A stretch of DNA of 37,112 bases from [Mycobacterium] manitobense. Its GTDB lineage: Bacteria > Actinomycetota > Actinomycetes > Mycobacteriales > Mycobacteriaceae. Below the pieces are notes generated by a model. The model was not told the origin of the DNA. It did no database searches and worked only from the letters and a program-made list of their open reading frames with translations. The position numbers were made by a program, and so were the translations under genes. Position 1 is the first letter of the stretch; the number at the start of each line of letters is the position of its first letter. The stretch spans positions 1 to 37,112 of the forward strand of contig NZ_JACKSJ010000223.1 of the NCBI RefSeq assembly GCF_025821665.1, given 5' to 3'. Below, piece by piece: positions 21,704-29,639 of the stretch.

Positions 21704-22519
21704 ATGGCCGTCGGTGGAGTGCTGTTCGACATCGATGGCGTCCTGGTGACGTCATGGCAGCCGATCGCCGGAGCCGCCGACACGCTGAGGTCGCTGGCGG
21801 ACAACCAGATCGCACGGTCGTACCTGACCAACACGACCACCAGGACTCGCAGGCAGATCGCCGAACTGCTGTCCGGCGCGGGCATGGACGTCACCGCCGA
21901 CGAGGTGATCACCGCCGCGGTCCTCACCGCGGAGTACGTCCGGGAGCGGTATCCCGGAGCGCAGTGCTTCCTGGTGAACAGCGGCCGGATCGGCGAGGAC
22001 ATGCCGGGTGTCGACCTGGTGTACTCCGACGAGTTCGACGACGGCGGCACGCCCGACCGGCCCGACGTCGTGCTGCTGGGCGGTGCGGGCCGCGAGTACA
22101 ACCACCTCACCCTCAGCTGGGTGTACGACTGGATGGCCCAGGGTGTGCCGGTGGTGGCGATGCACCGCAGCACGTCGTGGAACACCACCGAGGGCCTGCG
22201 CATCGACACCGGCATGTATCTGCTCGGCATGGAGGAGACGTCGGGCCGCAAGGCCACGGCCGTCGGCAAGCCGGCGCCCGAGGGCTTCCTGGCCGCGGCG
22301 CGCAGGCTCGGCGTCGATCCCGATGAGATGTACATGGTCGGCGACGACCTCAACAACGACGTCCTGGCGGCCCAGGTGGTCGGCATGACGGGAGTGCTGG
22401 TGCGCACGGGCAAGTTCCGCCAGGACACGCTCGACCGCTGGGCCGCAGACGAATTCGCGATGCAGCCCAACCACGTGATCGACTCGGTCGCCGACCTGCC
22501 GCCGCTGCTCGGGCTGTAG
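21704..22519 (+). CDS. HAD superfamily IIA hydrolase (NagD/LHPP-like)
   Basis: 271 residues. It begins MAVGGVLFDIDGVLVTSWQPIAGA with the nucleophile motif DIDGVL (Asp9, Asp11). Motif II is seen in YLTNTTTRTRRQIAELL, and the C-terminal motifs in GKPAPEGFLAAARRLGVDPDEMYMVGDDLNNDVLAAQVVGMTGVLVRTGKF (Lys of GKP; GDD acidic pair). The cap between about 85 and 190 is the C2 type of the IIA subfamily, which includes NagD and the LHPP phosphatases. Probably a cytosolic phosphatase of small phosphorylated metabolites; the substrate is unknown. The convergent helicase stops 3 bp downstream. Confidence 0.92.
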   Translation: MAVGGVLFDIDGVLVTSWQPIAGAADTLRSLADNQIARSYLTNTTTRTRRQIAELLSGAGMDVTADEVITAAVLTAEYVRERYPGAQCFLVNSGRIGEDMPGVDLVYSDEFDDGGTPDRPDVVLLGGAGREYNHLTLSWVYDWMAQGVPVVAMHRSTSWNTTEGLRIDTGMYLLGMEETSGRKATAVGKPAPEGFLAAARRLGVDPDEMYMVGDDLNNDVLAAQVVGMTGVLVRTGKFRQDTLDRWAADEFAMQPNHVIDSVADLPPLLGL

Positions 22520-22522
22520 CGA

Positions 22523-24244
22523 TCAGGCCTTGAGGGTGCGGACCGCCTCGATGCGTTCCTTGAGCTGATCGGTGGTGGCCGCGGCCACCGGAGGTCCTCC
22601 GCACAGCCTGCGCAATTCGTTGTGGATCCAGCCGTGTGGCTTGCCGGTGCGGTGATGGGCGATGGACACCAGGGCGTTGAGCTCGCGGCGCAGTTCCCGG
22701 ATCTGGCCGTGGGTGGCGCGCGTCAGGGCCGGCTCGGCGGCGGCGGCGCCCGACGCGGTCCGCTTGGTCAGCTGCTCTTCCTGCCTGCGGCTCAACAGGT
22801 CTCGCATCTGTGTCGCATCGAGCAGGCCCGGGATGCCGAGGTAGTCGGCCTCCTCCTCACTGCCCGCGGGTGTCGCGGTGCCGAATGACGAGCCGTCGAA
22901 GATCACCTGGTCGAGTTCGGCGTCGGCGCCGAGCATCTCGTAGCCGTTGTCCAGATCGCCGGGCTCGTCCTTGGCCTTGTTGGCGTCCTCGAGCAGGGCG
23001 TCGTCGAGGCCCTCTTCCTCGCGGTGCGGCTTGCCGAGGACGTGGTTGCGCTGCGCCTCCATCTCGCTGGCCAGCAGCAGCAGGTTGGGCACCGACGGCA
23101 GGAAGACGCTGGCGGTCTCGCCGGGTTTGCGCGACCGTACGAAGCGCCCGATCACCTGCGCGAAGAACAGCGGGGTCGACGCGCTCGTCGCGTACACGCC
23201 GACGGCGAGGCGGGGGACGTCGACGCCCTCCGACACCATCCGCACCGCGACCAGCCAGCGACTGGTACCCGCCGAGAACTGGCTGATCCGGTCCGAGGAG
23301 CCCGGATCGTCCGACAGCACGATCGTCGGCGCCTCGCCGGTGAGCCGGGTCAGCAGCTCGGCGTAGGCGCGCGCGGCGGTCTGGTCGGAGGCGATGATCA
23401 TGCCGCCGGCGTCCGGCACGTGCCGGCGCTTCTGCTCCAGCCGCCGGTCGGCCGCGGCGATGACGGCGGGCATCCATTCGCCCGCCGGGTTGAGCGCGGT
23501 GCGCCAGGCGCGGGCGGTCTGCTCGGCGCTCAGCGGTTCGCCGAGCCGGGCCGAGTGCTCCTCGCCGGCGCTGTCGCGCCAGCGTGACTCGCCGGAGTAG
23601 GCCAGGAACACCACCGGCCGCACGACGCCGTCGGCCAGCGCGTCGGAGTACCCGTAGGTGTGGTCGGCCTGCGAGCGCGCGAACCCGTCGGGGCCGTGCT
23701 CGTACCGGACGAACGGGATGGGGGAGTCGTCGCTGCGGAACGGCGTGCCGGTGAGCGCAAGTCTGCGCGTCGCGTCGTCGAACGCCTCGCGGATCGCCTC
23801 GCCCCAGCTCTTCGCGTCGCCGCCGTGGTGGATCTCGTCGAACACCACCAGGGTGCGGTAGTTCTCCGTGCGGACGCGGTGCCGGGACGGGTGGCTGGCC
23901 ACCTGCGCATAGGTGACCACCACGCCGTGGAACTCCGACGAGTGCTGCGCCGCGGAGTTGCTGAACCGCGGGTCGAGCGAGATGCCGACGCGGGCGGCGG
24001 CCGCAGCCCACTGGACCTTGAGGTGTTCGGTGGGGACCACCACGGTGATCCGGTCGACGGTGCCGTCGGCCAGCAGTTCCCCGGCGATCCGCAGGGCAAA
24101 CGCCGTCTTACCTGCACCGGGGGTGGCCACCGCCAGGAAATCGCGTGGCTTGGCGCCGAGATACTTCACCAATGCCCGACGCTGCCAGCCACGCAAGGCC
24201 TGGGTGTCGGGCGCTGCGTATGCCCGCACCCAAGGTCTCCTCAC
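22523..24244 (-). CDS. Superfamily 2 DEAD/DEAH-type helicase
   Basis: 573 residues from GTG 24244. Motif order: Q-like N-terminus (LRGWQRRALVKYL), motif I TPGAGKT (41-47), motif II DEIH (136-139), motif III LTGTPFR (164-170), motif V SEGVDVPRLAVGVYA (338-352), motif VI QVIGRFVR (363-370). This is the RecG/XPB/restriction-like SF2 layout with a DEIH box. The C-terminal third (400-573) has no further recognised domain; it is charged and ends with a helical stretch (ATHGQIRELRRELNALVSIAHHRTGKPHGWIHNELRRLCGG). It may act in DNA repair or recombination; there is no nuclease or methylase next to it to suggest a restriction system. A -10 TAGACT lies at 24257-24262, 12 nt before the GTG. Confidence 0.92.
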   Translation of the reverse strand: MRRPWVRAYAAPDTQALRGWQRRALVKYLGAKPRDFLAVATPGAGKTAFALRIAGELLADGTVDRITVVVPTEHLKVQWAAAAARVGISLDPRFSNSAAQHSSEFHGVVVTYAQVASHPSRHRVRTENYRTLVVFDEIHHGGDAKSWGEAIREAFDDATRRLALTGTPFRSDDSPIPFVRYEHGPDGFARSQADHTYGYSDALADGVVRPVVFLAYSGESRWRDSAGEEHSARLGEPLSAEQTARAWRTALNPAGEWMPAVIAAADRRLEQKRRHVPDAGGMIIASDQTAARAYAELLTRLTGEAPTIVLSDDPGSSDRISQFSAGTSRWLVAVRMVSEGVDVPRLAVGVYATSASTPLFFAQVIGRFVRSRKPGETASVFLPSVPNLLLLASEMEAQRNHVLGKPHREEEGLDDALLEDANKAKDEPGDLDNGYEMLGADAELDQVIFDGSSFGTATPAGSEEEADYLGIPGLLDATQMRDLLSRRQEEQLTKRTASGAAAAEPALTRATHGQIRELRRELNALVSIAHHRTGKPHGWIHNELRRLCGGPPVAAATTDQLKERIEAVRTLKA

Positions 24245-24435
24245 CGATCGAGGGGCAGTCTATTACAACGGATTCCGGCGGCGCACATCCGCAGCGCGCG
24301 CCGCGGTGGCCGGGCGTGTCCGCTGGGCAGGCGCGGCGCTGGGCGGTCCGCGCCCCGGAGCGGCCGGCCGCGGCGATCTCTCCGCCTACGGGGCGCCGGG
24401 CCATTCCGCGGAGCAAACGACCATGCCCGCCGTCA

Positions 24436-25392
24436 TCAGCACCGTTCGTGGATCTGGGCCAACTTCGCCTCGCCCCGCGAAGGGCGGTGGCCCGGATCGT
24501 GGCGGCGGCACCCGCCGACGGTGATCCGGATGTAGTCGCCGGCCCCGTCCATGGTGAGTTCCACCGGCCGGTCCAGCCGGGTCAGGGCCGCGGCGATCGG
24601 CTCGCCGAACCGCAGCAGGGTGTCGTCGTCGGCGGGGATGATCGTGACCTCGAATGACGTCACCCGTTCGGGTGTCGCGCGGCCGGGCCCGTCTTCCCCG
24701 TGCACCGAGTGGGTGTCGACGAGCCGGACCACCTCGGTCCACACCTGCTGGGTGACGTCATCCGGGACCACACCCGTCGAGACGTAGGTGTTCGGGCTTC
24801 GATGCGATTCGGCCGGTGGGTTGCGCAGCGTCCAGTCGGCGCCGGCAAGTCCAGGATGCTTGCGCTGCAGCTCGACCGCCGCCCTGGTGTCCACCGGTTG
24901 GCGCAGGTAGATGTCCACGCCGTAGCCGAGCCCCGGGATGTTGGACCCGGGCTGCATCGACACTTCTTCGACAGCCGCGGCCGCCATCCCGTCGAAGAAC
25001 AGCGCCACCGGCGAATCGGTGTCTTCGGGCGGCTCGCCTTCGCCGCTGAGCGGGCGGAGCGTCAGGTCACCCTTGACGGCGACCATGCTCAGCTGGACGT
25101 AGTGGACGTCGAACCCCACACCTTCGGATTCGGCGACGAAGGTCCGGGCGACGCGCTGGGCCTGATCCACGGTGGCGTCCGGGGCGAGCTCGACGGTGAG
25201 GTCGAAGTTCTCGCCGTGGGTGAAGGTCTTCCGGTAGTCGTTGTCGACCGCGGCCACCCCGGGCAACGGGCGGATCGCGTCTGCGATTCGCTGCGCCGCC
25301 GAACTCTCGTCGGACGTCACGCAGCCTGCGAGGGCCGCCGCCAGGCCGGCCGCGGCGGTCAGACGAAGAAGTTGTCGTTGGCGATGAACCAC
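24436..25392 (-). CDS. Putative lipoprotein of unknown function
   Basis: 318 residues from GTG 25392 (VVHRQRQLLRLTAAAGLAAALAGC): a basic n-region, hydrophobic core and lipobox LAGC, with lipidated Cys24. The mature part has several alpha-beta-looking segments (RIADAIRPLPGVAAVDNDYRK; NFDLTVELAPDATVDQAQRVARTFVAESEGVGFDVHYVQLSMV; VTSFEVTIIPADDDTLLRF) that could be repeats of one fold, as in mycobacterial lipoproteins that start from a short beta-alpha-beta unit. I do not recognise the family. The start lies inside the 3' end of the cupin gene (34-bp overlap), so the two are probably co-translated. The last 25 residues are Arg/His-rich and low in similarity to the rest. Confidence 0.75.
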   Translation of the reverse strand: MVHRQRQLLRLTAAAGLAAALAGCVTSDESSAAQRIADAIRPLPGVAAVDNDYRKTFTHGENFDLTVELAPDATVDQAQRVARTFVAESEGVGFDVHYVQLSMVAVKGDLTLRPLSGEGEPPEDTDSPVALFFDGMAAAAVEEVSMQPGSNIPGLGYGVDIYLRQPVDTRAAVELQRKHPGLAGADWTLRNPPAESHRSPNTYVSTGVVPDDVTQQVWTEVVRLVDTHSVHGEDGPGRATPERVTSFEVTIIPADDDTLLRFGEPIAAALTRLDRPVELTMDGAGDYIRITVGGCRRHDPGHRPSRGEAKLAQIHERC

Positions 25393-25853
25393 TCGCGCCG
25401 TTCCTCGTCGGTCAGCTCTCCCAGTTGGGCCAGCCCCTCGAAGTAGTGCTCGCGCGGCGCACCCGGGGCGAACAGCATGAGGATCGACGCCGGTTCGTCG
25501 GCCTCGTTGCGGAAGCCGTGGATGCCGCCGGGCGGTACGTAGAGGAAGTCGTTGCGCGTCCCGTCCAGCCAGTCGGTGCCGTCGTAGAGCTTGATGCTGC
25601 CGGACAGGACGAAGAACGCCTCGGACATGGCCCGGTGGTAGTGCGGTCCCGGCCCGCCGCCCTTCGGCGCGATCTCGACGCGGTACAGCCCGTAGTCGCC
25701 GCCGGTGGCCTGCTGGTTGGCGAGGTAGTGGTACTGGACGAGGCCGAAGGAGTCGTAGTCCGGCGGCTCGTCGCCCCGTTTGAGCCACGCACTGACCTCG
25801 GGCTCGTCTTCGGTGTATCGGGGCGGGGGATAGGGCGGCACGACCAGCGACAC
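25359..25853 (-). CDS. Cupin-domain protein
   Basis: 164 residues from GTG 25853. Cupin motif 1 is seen in GPGPHYHRAMSEAFFVLSGSIKLYDG (about 66-91: His-x-His, Glu) and motif 2 in DFLYVPPGGIHGFRNEADEPASILMLFAPG (Pro-Gly-x-x-His). The metal site is therefore complete (two His, Glu, His), so a dioxygenase, isomerase or ligand-binding role is possible; the substrate is unknown. The long N-terminus is Pro-rich (PPYPPPRYTEDEPEVSAW). It follows an SDR on the same strand after 30 bp and overlaps the lipoprotein gene. The GTG is supported by -10 TACGCT ending 7 nt upstream. Confidence 0.88.
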   Translation of the reverse strand: MSLVVPPYPPPRYTEDEPEVSAWLKRGDEPPDYDSFGLVQYHYLANQQATGGDYGLYRVEIAPKGGGPGPHYHRAMSEAFFVLSGSIKLYDGTDWLDGTRNDFLYVPPGGIHGFRNEADEPASILMLFAPGAPREHYFEGLAQLGELTDEERREWFIANDNFFV

Positions 25854-25860
25854 GTGGTCG

Positions 25861-25866
25861 AGCGTA
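25861..25866 (-). promoter_or_regulatory. -10 element of cupin gene (leaderless promoter, GTG start)
   Basis: TACGCT on the minus strand ends 7 nt before GTG 25853; there is no Shine-Dalgarno. A short inverted repeat (ATCCCG at 25866-25871 and CGGGAT at 25879-25884) lies just upstream, between the SDR stop and this promoter. Confidence 0.5.
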
Positions 25867-25883
25867 TCCCGCCCGATTCGGGA

Positions 25884-26777
25884 TCAGACCGGGAAGATCA
25901 CGCCGGTCTTCTCCTGCGACACCGACCAGAGCCGCTGCTGTGCCGCGACGTCGTGCGACCGGTCGCTCGAGGACACCACCTTCGGGAAGCCGCGCAGCTC
26001 GGCGAACCCTCCGGGACCGAAGTACTGGCCACCGAGTGCGCCGGGGTCGGTCGCCGCGCGCAGCGTCGGCAGTGCGCCCATCGCGGTGCTCTGTTCCAGC
26101 GGGCGGAAGAGGAGCTGCACCACGCGCGGCGAATACCGCGCCAGTTCGGAGCTCGACCCTCCGGGATGGGCGGCAAGGGCGGTGGTGGCGGTGCCGGTGA
26201 GGCGGCGCTGCAGTTCGTAGGTGAAGAGCAGATTGGCCAGCTTCGACTGTCCGTAGGCGCCGATCCTGGAGTAACCGCGCTCGGACCCCAGGTCGTCGAA
26301 GTGGATGCGGCCGAAGCGGTGGCCGATGCTGCTCACCGTCACCACCCGCGATCCCGGCGATTCGAGCAGCCGGTCGAGGAGCAGCCCGGTGAAGGCGAAG
26401 TGGCCGAGGTGATTCGTGCCGAACTGCAGCTCGAACCCGTCGCCGGTGGTGGCCTTCGGCGTCATCATCACGCCCGCGTTGTTGACGAGGAGGTCGATCC
26501 GGTCGAGACCGGCCCGCAGCGCCTCGGCCGCGTCGCGCACCGACTCCAGTGAGGTGAGGTCGAGTTCCTGCACCGACACGTCGGCTCCGCGGTTTCGGGC
26601 GGCGATCAGGTCGGCGGCGGCCTTGCCCTTGTCGAGGTTGCGCACGGCGAGCACGACGCGTGCCCCGCGGGCGGCGAGGGCGGCGGCGGTCTCGTAGCCG
26701 AGGCCGGTGTTGGCGCCGGTGATGACGGCGGTGCGCCCGGTCTGGTCGGGGATGTCGGCGGTGCTCCAGCGGGACAT
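25884..26777 (-). CDS. Short-chain dehydrogenase/reductase, paralogue of the moeA-linked SDR
   Basis: 297 residues. It has TGANTGLG (about 18-25), NNAG, VVTVSSIGHRFG and the catalytic YGQSK, and ends TGVIFPV. The protein is collinear with the SDR at 18722-19642 over its whole length, including AVRNLDKGKAAADLI and FELQFGTNHLGHFAFTG, so both come from one duplication or from transfer of one family. The substrate is unknown. ATG 26777 has a strong Shine-Dalgarno GAGGAGG. The gene is divergent from a TetR gene, and two palindromic sites lie in between, so it is probably the regulated target. Confidence 0.93.
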   Translation of the reverse strand: MSRWSTADIPDQTGRTAVITGANTGLGYETAAALAARGARVVLAVRNLDKGKAAADLIAARNRGADVSVQELDLTSLESVRDAAEALRAGLDRIDLLVNNAGVMMTPKATTGDGFELQFGTNHLGHFAFTGLLLDRLLESPGSRVVTVSSIGHRFGRIHFDDLGSERGYSRIGAYGQSKLANLLFTYELQRRLTGTATTALAAHPGGSSSELARYSPRVVQLLFRPLEQSTAMGALPTLRAATDPGALGGQYFGPGGFAELRGFPKVVSSSDRSHDVAAQQRLWSVSQEKTGVIFPV

Positions 26778-26802
26778 GGGTCCTCCTCGTTAGAATGAAT
26801 TC

Positions 26803-26816
26803 GGAACGTGCGCTCC
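26803..26816. promoter_or_regulatory. TetR-type operator, site A
   Basis: GGAACGTGCGCTCC, a near-palindrome of the form GGARCG-NN-CGYTCC. On the minus strand it falls between the -10-like CATTCT (26792-26797) and the -35 region of the SDR gene, where a repressor would block RNA polymerase. Confidence 0.6.
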
Positions 26817-26833
26817 GGTTCCTCCGACTATAC

Positions 26834-26847
26834 GGAACGCGCGCTCC
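26834..26847. promoter_or_regulatory. TetR-type operator, site B
   Basis: GGAACGCGCGCTCC, the second copy, 31 bp (about three helical turns) from site A. It covers the presumed start region of the TetR gene itself (-10-like GACTAT at 26826-26831), which suggests autorepression. Confidence 0.6.
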
Positions 26848-26872
26848 GTTTTGTCAACCGGAAGGACCGATT

Positions 26873-27433
26873 GTGGTGACCGAGACGTCACGGCCGTTGC
26901 GCGCGGACGCCGCCCGCAACCGTGCGCGGGTTCTCGCCGTCGCCTACGAGACGTTCGCGGCCGAGGGCGTCGCGGTGCCGATCGACGAGATCGCCCGCCG
27001 CGCCGGCGTCGGCCCGGGCACCGTCTACCGGCACTTCCCGACCAAGGAGGCGCTGTTCCAGGCGGTCATCGAGGACCGGGTGCGCAGCATCGTGGCCGCC
27101 GCCGAGACCCTGCTCGCCGACGATCCGGGGTCGGCGCTCTTCGAGTTCCTGCGCGAGATGGTGCGGACGGCCGCCGTCGACCACGGGATGGCCGACGCGC
27201 TGGCGAGCTACGGCGTCGACATCGACCAGGCCGCACCCGGCGCCGAAGCCGCGTTCGTCAAGGTGCTCACCGATCTGCTGGCGGCCGGTCAGCGCGCGGG
27301 CACCGTTCGGGCCGACATCGGTCCGGCCGAAGTGAAGGCCCTCCTGATGGTGTGCAAGTCCACCCAGGACCACGGCGCCGGTATCGCCGACCGGGTGGTG
27401 GCGGTCATCGTCGACGGCCTCCGCGCGAGCTGA
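26873..27433 (+). CDS. TetR/AcrR family transcriptional regulator
   Basis: 186 residues from GTG 26873 (GTG 26876 is equally possible); AAGGA at 26862-26866 is the ribosome binding site. The longer frame from 26795 would run through the operators and is rejected. The DNA-binding domain is ADAARNRARVLAVAYETFAAEGVAVPIDEIARRAGVGPGTVYRHFPTKEALFQAVIEDR (about 10-68), with the helix-turn-helix VPIDEIARRAGVGPGTVYRHF. The C-terminal domain resembles the SbtR-like group (FLREMVRTAAVDHGMADAL...GAEAAFVKVLTDLLAAGQRAGTVRADI). Divergent from the SDR; probably represses it and itself. Confidence 0.92.
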   Translation: MVTETSRPLRADAARNRARVLAVAYETFAAEGVAVPIDEIARRAGVGPGTVYRHFPTKEALFQAVIEDRVRSIVAAAETLLADDPGSALFEFLREMVRTAAVDHGMADALASYGVDIDQAAPGAEAAFVKVLTDLLAAGQRAGTVRADIGPAEVKALLMVCKSTQDHGAGIADRVVAVIVDGLRAS

Positions 27434-27438
27434 ACTAC

Positions 27439-27465
27439 CTTGCACTCGCCCTGGTCGAGTGCTAG
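27439..27465. promoter_or_regulatory. CIRCE element 1 (HrcA operator)
   Basis: CTTGCACTC, a 9-bp spacer, then GAGTGCTAG: 7 of 9 and 8 of 9 matches to the consensus half-sites TTAGCACTC and GAGTGCTAA. It places groEL2 under the HrcA heat-shock repressor. Confidence 0.85.
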
Positions 27466-27473
27466 AAATGCAG

Positions 27474-27500
27474 TTGGCACTCGCGACCAGTGAGTGCTAG
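27474..27500. promoter_or_regulatory. CIRCE element 2 (HrcA operator)
   Basis: TTGGCACTC, a 9-bp spacer, then GAGTGCTAG (8 of 9 in each half). The centre is 35 bp from that of element 1. The groEL2 promoter probably overlaps these sites; the leader to ATG 27617 is then about 110 nt. Confidence 0.9.
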
Positions 27501-27616
27501 GTCGGGACGGTGAGACACGGGTCCGCGTATGCGGAGCACACCCGAGTCGTCCGTCGCGGGCACTGGGCCCGGCCACAAAGACGTGCAAATCCCTTGTTCG
27601 GAGGAATCACTTCGCA

Positions 27617-29242
<1,626 letters not shown>

Positions 29243-29271
29243 GTCCTGCTCAACCAGAACAACACGGGAAG

Positions 29272-29300
29272 GCCCGGCCTGCTTGCAGGCCGGGCTTTTT
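29272..29300 (+). terminator. Intrinsic terminator of groEL2
   Basis: A perfect 10-bp stem (29272-29281 with 29286-29295), a 4-nt loop CTTG and a run of five T (29296-29300), 30 bp after the groEL2 stop. It is the only textbook rho-independent terminator in the window. Confidence 0.93.
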
Positions 29301-29639
29301 CGTGCACGCTCGACGGGCGCCCGGCGGCGCAGGCGGGATCGTTCGCCGAGCCTGGCCGATCGAACCTTTCGCGGCTCGCCCGCATGCGAATTCCTTCGTG
29401 CGGTAGGACGCCTGGCGCGAAAGATCAAGATCGTGAGTCATCGTGCGGGAGTGGAGCAGCCGCGTGCCGAGCGTCGTTCGCACACCACGCGCGAACGTAG
29501 GCCTACCAATTCGTCAATGAATTGCGTAGCGTCGTTCCGTGTTGTTGCTGTCGAGGACGCACGCAAACATGCGTCCGGCCCTGCCCGGTTCTCCGACCAC
29601 CTCTGTGCACCGCTGCGCGACTGCGGGGTTGAGGAACCG
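29301..29639. promoter_or_regulatory. Non-coding region upstream of the mbtM-like gene
   Basis: This 339-bp stretch holds no convincing gene. A -10-like TAGCGT lies at 29527-29532 and the 10-bp perfect palindrome GTAGGCCTAC at 29497-29506 falls where its -35 should be. Transcription from there would give a leader of about 100 nt. GAGGA precedes ATG 29640. No good IdeR iron box was found; 29492-29510 matches the 19-bp consensus at about 10 positions only. Confidence 0.4.

Noticed and set aside
22523..24244. Helicase as part of a restriction-modification or phage-defence system
   Set aside because: Neighbours (HAD phosphatase, lipoprotein) are not defence genes; no methylase, nuclease or Argonaute nearby.
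24245..24435. Possible small gene between the helicase and lipoprotein genes
   Set aside because: The only open frames run into the helicase in another phase and lack a ribosome binding site; the region holds the helicase promoter and a GC-rich palindrome only.
29492..29510. IdeR iron box upstream of the mbtM-like gene
   Set aside because: Only about 10 of 19 consensus matches by hand; kept only as a palindrome of unknown use.
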